64,000 nucleotides of DNA from JBARDN01 sp963755705 (GCA_963755705.1 CAVWKW010000003.1:1-64000), one strand, 5' to 3'; counted from the stretch's first letter, positions 25,720 through 34,438 are shown. Made by a program: numbers and translations. The notes: generated by a model from the sequence alone, not told the origin.

Positions 25720-27096
25720 TCATTCGGAACTGGCCGACTGCGCCATCGGCGTGAAGGTCACCAGCAGGCGCGGCGGACTGTCGAGCGGGACCACTTCGAC
25801 GTCGCTCAGCGGCACGGTGTTCAGCGTAACGGTGGTGCCCTGCGCGTTGCTGGTCACGTCGCAGTCCTTGAAGATCGAGCGGTCGAACACCATGTGATGA
25901 TTCAGGCCCGCGTCGGGGGTGACATCCTTGAGCACCAGCACCGCCGAAGAAAATCCTGCGCCGCTTTCGAGTCGCTTGTTGAATTCCACCGGACCGGTCA
26001 GATCGAAGATCACCGCCATCGGCGGATCGGCGGCCGAGAGCCGAATCGTTTTCAGGGTGGCGGGTCCGGTGGTATCCCCGGCGGTCTTCTGCGCCGGCGC
26101 GTCGAGCACCGGCAGCCCGTCGGGTCCGTATTTGGTCGCGCTCTGCGCCTGCTGCTGAGCCGCGCTCCTTTGCGCCTGCGCAGGAGCCTGCCCGGGCGGA
26201 GTTCCGGGGATCGGCGTCCCGGGCTCACCCGGCGACGGGTTGCTGTCCATGTCGTCGGCGTCGCGCTGGCGCACGATCACGCGATTGTCGGCCACCTGTT
26301 CAGATCCATAGCCGGTTTCGGCCAACACCAGCGGAAGCGGATCTTCCTCGGTGTCGATCGGCTGGTTGAGCTTCTTGAGCGAGGCTTTGGCCGACGCGGT
26401 GTACGGAGTATCCGGATAATGCCGCAGCAACGCGGTGTAGGCTTGTGCGGCCGAATACTTTTTGCCTTCCTTTTCGAGCGCCTGTGCGAGCTCGAACAGT
26501 GCGTCGGGAGCGACCGGAGTGTCCGGATATTTTTGCATCAGCTCCGCAAGCCGCGACTCGGCCGCGCGGAAGTTTGCGCGCTTGAAGTAATAAGTGCCGA
26601 CCACCATCTGATGCCGCGCCAGCATCTCGCGGCATTCCTCGGCGCGTTCCTTGGCCAGTTCCGCGAACGATCCCTCAGGAAACCGCGCCTCGATAATCTG
26701 GAAATGCTTGAGCGCCTCTTCGGTCTTGCTTTGGTCCTGATCCTCACGCCCCATCTGGTCGTAGTAGCTCATCGCGATGTAATAGCTGACGAGCTCGAGG
26801 TTCTTGCTGGTCGGATGCATCCGCTGGAAGTCGTCCAGAGAGGCCACCGCCTCGGCGTAATCCTGCTCCTTGTAGTATGCCAGGCCGATCTTCATCTCGG
26901 CGTCTTCGGCGTAGGGGCTGAACGGAAAGTGGTCGATCAGGAGCTGATAGTTCTCGATCGCGGGCTTGTATTCGCCATTGGCGAAATTGAGCTGTCCTTG
27001 TTGATAATAGTCCTCACCGGTCGGCGGCTTTTTGAGCGAGCATCCGGCGGCGGTGGCCATAAAGATGGCCAGAACTATGGCCAGCAGGCGCCTCAT
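25720..27096 (-). CDS. bamD: BamD-like outer membrane assembly lipoprotein with C-terminal AMIN-like domain
   Basis: A 458-residue lipoprotein: MRRLLAIVLAIFMATAAGCS gives lipobox Cys19. Residues about 25-250 are TPR repeats of BamD/YbgF type (YYQQGQLNFANGEYKPAIEN, YAEDAEMKIGLAYYKEQDYA, LRHYPDTPYTASAKASLKKL). BamD works with BamA to insert outer membrane proteins. Unlike the usual roughly 245-residue BamD, a Pro/Gln/Ala-rich linker (about 270-340) leads to about 110 further residues (LKTIRLSAADPPMAVIFDLT to LLVTFTP) whose beta pattern resembles an AMIN domain. The frame is open to 27663, but the extra part is repeat-derived and follows no signal peptide. Confidence 0.82.
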   Translation of the reverse strand: MRRLLAIVLAIFMATAAGCSLKKPPTGEDYYQQGQLNFANGEYKPAIENYQLLIDHFPFSPYAEDAEMKIGLAYYKEQDYAEAVASLDDFQRMHPTSKNLELVSYYIAMSYYDQMGREDQDQSKTEEALKHFQIIEARFPEGSFAELAKERAEECREMLARHQMVVGTYYFKRANFRAAESRLAELMQKYPDTPVAPDALFELAQALEKEGKKYSAAQAYTALLRHYPDTPYTASAKASLKKLNQPIDTEEDPLPLVLAETGYGSEQVADNRVIVRQRDADDMDSNPSPGEPGTPIPGTPPGQAPAQAQRSAAQQQAQSATKYGPDGLPVLDAPAQKTAGDTTGPATLKTIRLSAADPPMAVIFDLTGPVEFNKRLESGAGFSSAVLVLKDVTPDAGLNHHMVFDRSIFKDCDVTSNAQGTTVTLNTVPLSDVEVVPLDSPPRLLVTFTPMAQSASSE

Positions 27097-27659
27097 AATA
27101 AGTGGAACTGTGAGCACACTAGAGAAGGCTCGGTAGCAATGCAAATCGAGGTTTAAGCGCCGCGCTCGGCGCACCGAACGAAAAAACCTCGCGACCCACA
27201 GTACAGGTTTCGTCAATTCCGTACAAAGGGACCCCGCCGCCTCGGCCTGATAACCGGCGTTCTCCTGGTGCGCCGTTCGTATTCCACTGTCGTATTTCTT
27301 TGTTGTGTGCGTTCTAAGGGTGTCATTCCCGCGCGTGGCTGCCGCGCAGGGAATCCCGGACGAGGGGCCACTGCATGATACGTTGACTCGGTGCATGGCC
27401 GCCTCGGGATTCCTCGCCCAAGGCTCGGAATGACGGTTGGGGGCCCGGTGGATGAAATGACCGGTTCGCCTGACGCTACGATACTCGTGCGCACCACCCT
27501 CATTCGTCATTTCGACCGAAGGGAGAAATCCCGAAGCGCTCGTACACTCATCCGCGGGTCGCGTAAAACCCAAGGGCCGAACACCGGATTCCTCGTGCTG
27601 GCAACCACGCGCGGGAATGCCGGCAGCAAGACGCGGTGAATGCGCGAAAGGGTCACGGC
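27097..27659. repeat. Repeat-rich intergenic island: several ATTCC...GGAAT hairpins
   Basis: No gene is supported in these 560 bases. At least four imperfect hairpins share the form ATTCC-loop-GGAAT or a variant: 27325-27354, 27409-27431, 27509-27529 (ATTTC...GAAAT) and about 27589-27616. They look like members of a dispersed palindromic repeat of the type that begins TCATTCC and ends GGAAT(C), known to me from many environmental genomes. The island separates the divergently placed ends of bamD and trmB on the minus strand. Confidence 0.55.
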
Positions 27660-28316
27660 TCATCCCTCGGCAGTCCCGGGCCGAGGCGGACGCAAGGTCG
27701 CGGCGAAGACCGGCTTGCCGAGCGCGATAAACTTGCGCGCAAAGGCGGTTGATTCCGCGCCTGGGGCACGATCGTAGAGCCGTAGAAAACCCGCGGCCTC
27801 GAGCATCGGAAAAATCTCCGCCGCGTATTCTTCAACATCGGTAGCAACGCACAGAGTACCATCAGCCGTAAGCGTACGGGCGAGCCCAAACGCAAGTCGC
27901 GGGGTGAACAGGCGATGCTTATGATGCCGCTCCTTCGGCCATGGGTCGGGAAAGTAGATGTGATAGGCGCTGACGCTGCGCGGCGCGAGCATCAGGCCCA
28001 CCAAAATGCGCGCGTCCATCCGCGCGACCCGCAGGTTAGCGAGCCCCGCGCCGCCGCATCGCACGGCGAGCATCCTCGAGACGACTCCGGAGAGCTCGAC
28101 CGCGATAAAATTGCGCTCGGGACACTCAGCGGCGCGCGCGACGATAAAGTCTCCGCGTCCGGCGCCAAGCTCGATTTCCAGTGGTGCGATACGCTCGAAG
28201 ATCGCGGACGGATCGATCGTGAACAGGCCGTCATGCGCGTCGATCAGCACCCGCTCGGCGGCGGCGCGCGCCTCGGGCTTGCGCCAAATCCGTCCTGCTT
28301 TTCTGAGCCGCGCCAT
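27660..28316 (-). CDS. trmB: tRNA (guanine-N7)-methyltransferase
   Basis: A 218-residue methyltransferase; ATG 28316 chosen as it lies just before the domain. The SAM-binding motif LEIELGAGRGDFIVARA and the TrmB signature YHIYFPDPWPKERHHKHRL are both present; the TrmB C-terminal TAFARKFIALGKPVF pattern follows. The enzyme makes m7G46 in tRNAs. The product is of family length, with a slightly extended Pro/Arg-rich end. Confidence 0.92.
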   Translation of the reverse strand: MARLRKAGRIWRKPEARAAAERVLIDAHDGLFTIDPSAIFERIAPLEIELGAGRGDFIVARAAECPERNFIAVELSGVVSRMLAVRCGGAGLANLRVARMDARILVGLMLAPRSVSAYHIYFPDPWPKERHHKHRLFTPRLAFGLARTLTADGTLCVATDVEEYAAEIFPMLEAAGFLRLYDRAPGAESTAFARKFIALGKPVFAATLRPPRPGTAEG

Positions 28317-28391
28317 AATCGGCCTCACGATGGCGAAGCGCGCGCACCGGAGCAAGCAGCTCCTCAGTTTCGGAGTGCGCTCGCACACTCA

Positions 28392-28573
28392 GACGACGCT
28401 TCGCGTGGGCCGACGAGCCGCCGGCCACTACTGGCAGAAGAGAGCTCTTGCCGGGTATCAGCCGATTTGCTGAACGCGCACCCACCGCGCTTGGTCTTTC
28501 TCTTGTTCCCCGAACCTACGTCTCTATTTGCCAGTGGCAGCCGACGGCTCGTCGGCCCACGCGAAGCGTCGTC
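28392..28573. repeat. MITE-like element with 45-base inverted ends
   Basis: The left arm 28392-28436 starts GACGACGCTTCGCGTGGGCC. The right arm 28529-28573 is its reverse complement in 41 of 45 positions. The 92-base interior has no gene. Long, well-matched arms around a short non-coding middle suggest a miniature inverted-repeat element or a strong stem-loop RNA. Confidence 0.65.
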
Positions 28574-28643
28574 CGGGGCGCATAGATCAGCACCCGCCTC
28601 CATAACGGTCCATTAGCGTTTTGCCAGATTTGTTTCACGGTCG

Positions 28644-28678
28644 GACACTTTGTCATCAGGATAGACAGTTTGTCATCA
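28644..28678. repeat. Direct repeat pair, possible insertion sequence end remnant
   Basis: GACACTTTGTCATCA (28644-28658) and GACAGTTTGTCATCA (28664-28678) are 14 of 15 identical with a 20-base period. Such iterated GACAnTTTGTCA units occur near the ends of IS21-like elements. No transposase follows, so at most this is a relic. Confidence 0.3.
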
Positions 28679-29124
28679 AAATGACGATGTGCTAAGATAG
28701 ACGCGTGAAAATGACTCGCAGGTGCTTCAGGACCTGCCTGCGAATCTTCCGCGCGTGTGTACGGGACCTCAAGAGAGCGGGTCGGATGGCGAGAAAATCG
28801 GTGTACCAAAAAAGCGTCGAAAACGAAGCCAATCGGCGAAATCACCAGCATTTTCAAGGAGTTTATTTTCTGAGCCGCTAGAAAAGATACCAAACGAACC
28901 CACCGCTAAACGCCCGAAATCAAAAAATCAGGGCATCGTCTTGTCCAGATTGAATCGGCCCTACACAATTATCCTCCCGCACTCCGAAGGGAGCTGCCAT
29001 TGGGACGAAAGCTGATTACTAAGGGGCGGGAGTGAGGAATCTTATTGCGGGTTGTCTGTGCAATACCCTTGCAACCCGTCCTCGATTTTCATGCCGGTGA
29101 ACAACAGGTCACAGGACAGGAGAT

Positions 29125-29266
29125 AGTGGCGCGGGCGTCTCGCCCGTGGGCGAACGACGGGCCAGCGGCCCGTCCACCAATGAATGCCGCAACGGTAAGA
29201 GCAATTAATTGGGTGGGGTGCGCCTGTGGCACCCCCGTCTCCCACGGGCGAGACGCCCGCGCCACT
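29125..29266. repeat. Palindromic repeat element with perfect 26-base terminal inverted repeats
   Basis: The left end 29125-29150 (AGTGGCGCGGGCGTCTCGCC plus CGTGGG) is matched without error by its reverse complement at 29241-29266. Inside are two further hairpins: GACGGGCC-AGC-GGCCCGTC and GGGGTGCGCC...GGCACCCC. As recalled knowledge, this GCGGGCGTCTCGCCCG repeat recurs in many environmental genomes and yields the spurious peptide GRDARAT when translated. Confidence 0.75.
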
Positions 29267-29394
29267 GATCACTTTTCTCTTTTATCGCTGTGCAAAATCG
29301 CTTCGCGGAGATCCTTCGCCTGCGGCTCAGGATGACAGCAACCGAGGTACCGCGATACCGCGACCGACCACGCTGCGGGCGACGGCGTTGCTGA

Positions 29395-30840
29395 TCAATC
29401 GGGCCGCGCGAGGAATGCCTTTACGCGATCGACCAGCGGCTGCAAGTCGGTGTTGTCTACCAGCGCGCTGGCCATTCGGATTGGGTCGCCGAAGAAGAAA
29501 CGCTCGTACAGAACCTGCCTGCCCGCGAAGGCGCTCGATGCGACGTCGGCCGCGAGGCGGTAGAGCGCTACGCGGTCGCGCGCGCCGGTGTCGGTCGCTT
29601 TGAAGTAGCGCTCGAGATCTCCGCTCTCGGCAGGATTGGCGAAGTCTGCGTCCTGCGGCGTCGCCATGAGAGAGGACGAGCTGCTGAGCTGAATTATTTC
29701 GATCATCCTGGGGTACAGGCGCGGGAACAAGTTGCGCGCGGTATCGAGCGGCGCGCGCGCGGGAACGCATACGCCCCACTTGTCGACGGCGGCGTCGGCT
29801 TCGGCGGCGCGCAGGCACGCGCGCATCGTTTCGGTGGTGGTGATCATCTCCGCCAGCCGCTCGCGCACGTGCTGGAGCGCCGTCGCGTCGCTCGCCTGCG
29901 CGATTCGCGCTGCGAGTCCCAGAACGAATTCGCTCTTGGCGACGTTCTTCACCGCAACCTGATGCATCATGTGCAGCACCGCGTTGGTCGCGCCGTAGAG
30001 CGCGTTGCAGCGGGCTACATCGCCGCACAAAAACACGCGCTCCCACGGGATCAGCACGTTGTCGAAGATCACGACGCAGTCCATCTCCTCGAAGCGGCTC
30101 GCGAGCGGCGCGTCGAATTTCGATCGCGCGAGGTCGTAGCTGTCGCGGCAGATGAAGCGCAGGCCGCTCGCGTTGCAGTTGATCGCGAACGAGAGCGCGT
30201 ATGGCTCGGCGGCGGCTTCCGCCTTGAGCACAGTCGAGGGAAACACCAGCAGCTCTTCGGACATCGGCGCCAGCGTCGCCAGCATGCGGCATCCGCTGAC
30301 CACGATTCCGCCGCGGGTTTTTTCGACCAGGCGCAGCGCCAAATCGGCGTCGGTATTCCCGGCCCATCCCTGGGCGCGGCTCGCGCGCGGATTCACCAGA
30401 GTATGTGTCGCGCACCAATCATGGTCGCGCGCCTGGCGGTAGTAGCTCTGGATATTGTCGCCAAAGCGCGGATCGCTTTCGGCAAAGAACTCGTGCGCCG
30501 CAGCCATCGCGGCGATACTGACGTTCAGATAATCGGGCGTGCGGCCCATAAAGCCGCCGCTGAAATTGGCCCACGCCGCCATCATCCGCGAGCGCTTGCG
30601 CAGCTCCTCGGGCGTCTTCGGCTGCTGGAACGACAGGCCGGCGCGGCCGCCGTCGTCGGTGCGATAGGTCATCGCCTCGGGATGCTCGCTCTGCATGTCA
30701 TAAAGCGACGCGACAGAATGCGCGCAATTGCGGAATGCGCGATGAGTCGTCACGTCGGTGACGCGCTCTCCGCCGAGAAAGATTTCCGCGCCAAGTTTCT
30801 TGAGCGAAGAGAGATAGTTATTTCCCGACCGCGCACCCAT
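29395..30840 (-). CDS. hpaB: 4-hydroxyphenylacetate 3-monooxygenase, oxygenase component (HpaB-like)
   Basis: A 481-residue flavin-dependent oxygenase. HpaB/TftD landmarks: PEAMTYRTDDGGRAGLSF (about 55-72), FMGRTPDYLNVSIAAM (about 97-112), ATHTLVNPRASRAQGW (about 144-159) and VIFDNVLIPWERVFL (about 255-269). It would hydroxylate a phenolic ring ortho to the hydroxyl using FADH2 from a separate reductase (HpaC), which is not visible in the window. It is the last gene of the minus-strand unit aldehyde dehydrogenase - ring-cleavage dioxygenase - hydroxylase. The natural substrate may differ from 4-hydroxyphenylacetate. Confidence 0.87.
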   Translation of the reverse strand: MGARSGNNYLSSLKKLGAEIFLGGERVTDVTTHRAFRNCAHSVASLYDMQSEHPEAMTYRTDDGGRAGLSFQQPKTPEELRKRSRMMAAWANFSGGFMGRTPDYLNVSIAAMAAAHEFFAESDPRFGDNIQSYYRQARDHDWCATHTLVNPRASRAQGWAGNTDADLALRLVEKTRGGIVVSGCRMLATLAPMSEELLVFPSTVLKAEAAAEPYALSFAINCNASGLRFICRDSYDLARSKFDAPLASRFEEMDCVVIFDNVLIPWERVFLCGDVARCNALYGATNAVLHMMHQVAVKNVAKSEFVLGLAARIAQASDATALQHVRERLAEMITTTETMRACLRAAEADAAVDKWGVCVPARAPLDTARNLFPRLYPRMIEIIQLSSSSSLMATPQDADFANPAESGDLERYFKATDTGARDRVALYRLAADVASSAFAGRQVLYERFFFGDPIRMASALVDNTDLQPLVDRVKAFLARPD

Positions 30841-30867
30841 CTTGAAAGACCCTCCCTTGCATCCGCT

Positions 30868-31749
30868 TCAGGCGCGGTTTGCGTCCGGCGCGAAGTAAAA
30901 GATTGATTGGCCGGTGCCTATCGCCGCTTCGTAGCGGCCGAATTGTTCGCCGCGCCAGCTCCACGCCGCGCCGCCCATTGCTCCCGCCATTATCAGATAG
31001 TGCGAAAAGCGGCCCTCGGGCGAACAGTGCGCGCGAAAGTCGTTGGCCGATTCCAGCACCTCGCGATGGCTCCCCTCGCGGAACCAATCCATGATTCGTT
31101 CGTCGTAGAGGCGATTCGCGGTCGAGCTGATGTCGGCGGGCGAGGCGGAGGCGTGCGCGAGGATCCGGTCGTAGTCCCAGAAGCGATGCGACATCCCGCC
31201 CGAGGCGACGATTACGACGCGGCGGTTCGAGGCCTTGATCGCTTCACCCATCGCGGCGCCGAAAGCGAGGTCGTTGTCAACCGACGAAATCTGGCACACG
31301 CCCATCGAGAGCACGCGCCGGCGCGCGCCGGGATTGAAATAGTACATGACGTTGAGGGTCGGATAATGGAGCGGCAGATTGCGCGCCGCTGACGCGATCG
31401 TGCGCATCCCGCGCGCCTTTTCGGCGGCCTCAATCGCGCGCGCCAACTCGGGGTCGCCGCGGTAATCGTACTCGAGGTCGTGGAGCATCAGCGGCAGCTC
31501 CTCCGAGGTGTACACGCCGGCCAGCCGTTCGTAGGCGTTCAGGATGTATTCGAGTGTCGTAAACCAATGCGTGTCGATCACCAGGAACGTGTCGAAATCG
31601 AGATCGTGCAAGCGCGTGCGTTCGAGCGCGGGCATCGCGTCGTAGAAGGTCGTCACGTTGTCGCCCATGTAGGCTTTGCGCGCGGCTGGGTCGGTGATCA
31701 TCAGGCGCGGGACGTGAGTGGTGAAAATTGCGCCGACGATTTCACCCAT
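30868..31749 (-). CDS. hpaD: LigB-type extradiol ring-cleavage dioxygenase (HpaD-like)
   Basis: A 293-residue class III extradiol dioxygenase. The start at 31749 overlaps the preceding aldehyde dehydrogenase gene by 8 bases. Candidate iron ligands are His12 in FTTHVPRL, the His in FLVIDTHWFTTLEY, and a late Glu; VVIVASGGMSHRFWDYD carries the catalytic His. It should open a catechol such as homoprotocatechuate next to a hydroxyl. Neighbours supply the hydroxylase before it and the semialdehyde dehydrogenase after it in the pathway. Confidence 0.85.
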   Translation of the reverse strand: MGEIVGAIFTTHVPRLMITDPAARKAYMGDNVTTFYDAMPALERTRLHDLDFDTFLVIDTHWFTTLEYILNAYERLAGVYTSEELPLMLHDLEYDYRGDPELARAIEAAEKARGMRTIASAARNLPLHYPTLNVMYYFNPGARRRVLSMGVCQISSVDNDLAFGAAMGEAIKASNRRVVIVASGGMSHRFWDYDRILAHASASPADISSTANRLYDERIMDWFREGSHREVLESANDFRAHCSPEGRFSHYLIMAGAMGGAAWSWRGEQFGRYEAAIGTGQSIFYFAPDANRA

Positions 31750-33238
31750 CGCGATTCTCCTTGCGGCTCGTTTCCGGCTCCGTGCCATAGGCAATGCACA
31801 CCAGCTTGGGCTCGGTCCAGAACTCGAGCGCGTAGCGGCCGCCCTGGCGGCCAAGCCCGCTCATCTTCGCGCCGCCGAACGGAGTGCGCAGGTCGCGCAG
31901 GAAAAAGCTGTTGACCCAGACCATCCCGGATTTAATTCGCTCAGAGACGCGCAGCGCGCGCGGCAGATTCTCGGTCCATACGTATGCGGCCAGTCCGAAG
32001 GCGGTCGCGTTCGCCATCGCGATCGCCTGCGCCTCGTCGTCGAAGCGCTCGACAGTCAGGACGGGACCGAAAATCTCTTCTGTGATCGCGCGCGAGGTTG
32101 GCGCGGCGTGGTCGAGAATCGTCGGTAGATAATAGAAACCCTCGCGCGGGAGTTCCGGAGCGCTGCCGCCGCACAGCAGCTCGGCGCCGGCGGCGACGGA
32201 TTCGGTGACAAAGCCGTGAACGCGCTCGCGATGTGCGGCCGAGATGAGCGGTCCGTATTCGGTTTGCTGGTCGAGTGGATCGCCAATTTTCAGGCGGCGT
32301 ACTTCGTCGAGCAGCATCGGCAGGAAATTGTCGGCGGCCTTGCGCTCGACGAGCAGGCGCGAGCCGGCCACGCACGATTGTCCCTGGCTGCGGAAGATCG
32401 ATCGTGCGACACCGGCCGCGGTCTCGCGCAGGTTGGCGTCGGCAAGAACAATGTTCGGTGATTTTCCGCCGAGCTCCAGGGTCACCCGCGCAAGCCGCTG
32501 CGCCGCGGCCGCCATCACCTTGCGCCCGGTTGCGGCGCCGCCCGTGAACGCGATCGCGTCAACCTCCGGATGAGCGGCGAGCGCGGCGCCCGTTTCACCG
32601 AGCCCGGTAATGATATTGAGCACGCCTGCGGGCAGCCCGGCCTCGGCCGCGATTTCGCCGAGCGCGATTGTCGTAAGCGGGGCGAGCTCGCTCGGCTTGA
32701 CGACGCACGTGTTGCCCGTGGCGAGACATGGACCCAGGTTCCACGTCGCCAGCATCAGCGGTGAATTCCACGGAATAATAATCGCGCCGACACCGAGCGG
32801 AGGACGCTCGGTGAAATTCATCAGGCGCAAGTCGCGGCCCAGGAACTTGGCGTCGCCGAGGGCGGATTCCTGCGTCCATGACTGCATCGCGGCGGCAAAG
32901 AAGCGGATATTCTTTGCCGCGCGCGCAACGTCGTGGCCGACGCATTCAGCGATGGGCTTTCCGACGTCACGAGCTTCGAGCATGCCGAGCTCGCGCGAGC
33001 GCCGCTCGATTCCATCGGCCATCCGGCCGAGGATTGCAGCGCGTGCGTCCAGCGGCATCCGCGGCCACGGTCCGGTATCGGCGGCGGCGCGTGCAGCGGC
33101 AACTGCGCTTGCGACCTCGGCGGCGTCGGCGTCGTGGATTTGCGCGAGCTCACGGCCAGTCGCGGGTTCGATATCGGCGATGCGGCGCGCGGGCGCGGAA
33201 TCGAGGTAAGTTCCGCCGATAAAGAGTCTGGTTTCCAT
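31742..33238 (-). CDS. hpaE: Aldehyde dehydrogenase (HpaE-like)
   Basis: A 498-residue NAD(P)-dependent aldehyde dehydrogenase. Seen are the fold motif GAIIIPWNSPLMLATWNLGP, NAD-site FTGGAATGRKVM, catalytic Glu in VTLELGGKSPN and catalytic Cys in RSQGQSCVAGSR, with the C-terminal PFGGAKMSGLGRQGG. In the operon it is first transcribed; the expected substrate is 5-carboxymethyl-2-hydroxymuconate semialdehyde or a homologue. Start 33238 chosen since METRLFIGGTYLD begins the family domain. Confidence 0.9.
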   Translation of the reverse strand: METRLFIGGTYLDSAPARRIADIEPATGRELAQIHDADAAEVASAVAAARAAADTGPWPRMPLDARAAILGRMADGIERRSRELGMLEARDVGKPIAECVGHDVARAAKNIRFFAAAMQSWTQESALGDAKFLGRDLRLMNFTERPPLGVGAIIIPWNSPLMLATWNLGPCLATGNTCVVKPSELAPLTTIALGEIAAEAGLPAGVLNIITGLGETGAALAAHPEVDAIAFTGGAATGRKVMAAAAQRLARVTLELGGKSPNIVLADANLRETAAGVARSIFRSQGQSCVAGSRLLVERKAADNFLPMLLDEVRRLKIGDPLDQQTEYGPLISAAHRERVHGFVTESVAAGAELLCGGSAPELPREGFYYLPTILDHAAPTSRAITEEIFGPVLTVERFDDEAQAIAMANATAFGLAAYVWTENLPRALRVSERIKSGMVWVNSFFLRDLRTPFGGAKMSGLGRQGGRYALEFWTEPKLVCIAYGTEPETSRKENRDG

Positions 33239-33388
33239 CTTGCGGCTCCCGTGCGACGCGCTCGCGAACCAAGCCTGCGCGTCAATGGTAGCTGAAACCA
33301 TAGCGCAGTCATCGCGGCGCTTCATGCGCGATCGCGCTTTAAGGTTGACCTGATTGGGCGCTGGTTTTAATGTTCAAGCACGATTCGT

Positions 33389-34042
33389 GTGGCCGAGCTT
33401 CCTAAAATCATTCCGTTGTTTCCGCTGCCCAACCTGGTGATGTATCCGGGCACCCAGGTTCCGCTGCACATCTTTGAGCCGAGGTATCGCGAGATGGTGG
33501 CCGACGCGGCGCACGGCGACGGGATCATCGGGATGATCCTGCTCAAGGGCGACTGGGAGCGCGACTATCACGCCTTCCCGGATATTTTCGAAGTCGGATG
33601 CGCCGGCAGGATTCGCGATTTGGTGCGACTCGAGGACGGGCGTTACAACCTGATGCTCGAAGGGTTCGCCGAGTTCCGCGTGCTGCGCGAGATTCGCGAG
33701 AAGGCCTATCGCCAAGCGGAAGTCAACTGGTGTCCAGTTGATCCCGGCGCGCTCGACTGCGATTTCGAGACGATGGAGTCCCTGCGCGAGGTTTTGTTCA
33801 GTTACCTTGGCGATCCTGCCAAAGAGGCATGGCGCACACTAGTCGAGCAGCGCGGACTGCGCGGCGCCACGCTCATCAACTTCCTTTGCTTTCATCTCGA
33901 CGTAAGTCCCATCGAGAAACAGACCCTGCTCGAGGCTTTGGCGGGCAGGGTTGATTGTTTGCTCGACGTGCTTACGTTTAAGCTCGAGGAACGTAAGCTC
34001 GGGCCAATCGGACCGCGAGGCGGGCCCGACACGGTGCAGTAG
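33389..34042 (+). CDS. LON N-terminal (PUA-like) substrate-binding domain protein
   Basis: A 217-residue stand-alone Lon-N domain starting at GTG 33389. It begins KIIPLFPLPNLVMYPGTQVP and continues LHIFEPRYREMVADA, the hallmark of the family. No AAA or protease domain follows. Such proteins are thought to bind substrates or assist proteolysis; the function is unproven. Confidence 0.88.
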   Translation: MAELPKIIPLFPLPNLVMYPGTQVPLHIFEPRYREMVADAAHGDGIIGMILLKGDWERDYHAFPDIFEVGCAGRIRDLVRLEDGRYNLMLEGFAEFRVLREIREKAYRQAEVNWCPVDPGALDCDFETMESLREVLFSYLGDPAKEAWRTLVEQRGLRGATLINFLCFHLDVSPIEKQTLLEALAGRVDCLLDVLTFKLEERKLGPIGPRGGPDTVQ

Positions 34043-34438
34043 AAGCCGGGCGCAGGAAGAGCAGGCCGCGAGCTGCATCGTCATGTAGCAGATCCGCTAC
34101 TTTTTGGCTGCAAACACCAAATTGTGACACCAAATAGAGAGCGGCGTAGCCGAAATGTTACGCTGTGTCGCAAACGGGTTAGCGCCAGAGCAGAGTTTTC
34201 GCGCTTTGCATAACGCGGAATCCTTTGCAAAACGCGAAGGCTTAAGCAAAAGCCTTAATAAGTAGCGGAGCTAATCTTCCTCGAAGCCCGCATATCTCCT
34301 AAGGTAAACAACTCGGACCGGATTGGCGGGCGGTGGGTATAAGAATTGCTAGTATCAAGGGAACTTAATTGATTAACACCCCTAACCCTTGCGAGTAGTC
34401 TTGAACTGACGCGCAGGTCGGGTGGAGCGGAAAGCATC
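34043..34438. other. Intergenic region with tandem direct repeat and weak hairpin
   Basis: About 400 bases without a gene. CTTTGCATAACGCG (34203-34216) and CTTTGCAAAACGCG (34222-34235) are direct repeats with a 19-base period. AAGGCTT...AAGCCTT (34236-34255) forms a small stem-loop. The repeats may be a regulator site for the gene at 34439. Confidence 0.35.

Larger units (their letters stand above)
28317..29394. other. Gene-free island carrying two inverted-repeat elements
   Basis: About 1.1 kb without a supported gene between trmB and the hpaB-like gene. It holds a 182-base inverted-repeat element (28392-28573), direct repeats resembling an insertion sequence end (28644-28678), a 142-base element with perfect 26-base ends (29125-29266) and a hairpin-forming segment, ATCCTTCGCCTGCGGC then TCAGGAT (29317-29332 region). 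Short frames here translate repeat sequence only. Confidence 0.6.

Noticed and set aside
25894..27156. 420-residue plus-strand frame
   Set aside because: Antisense of the BamD-like gene with no recognisable domain.
28706..28881. Short plus-strand frame following the direct repeats
   Set aside because: Basic peptide of about 58 residues with no similarity to transposases that I can see.
29869..30906. 345-residue plus-strand frame
   Set aside because: Antisense of the HpaB-like gene; no domain.
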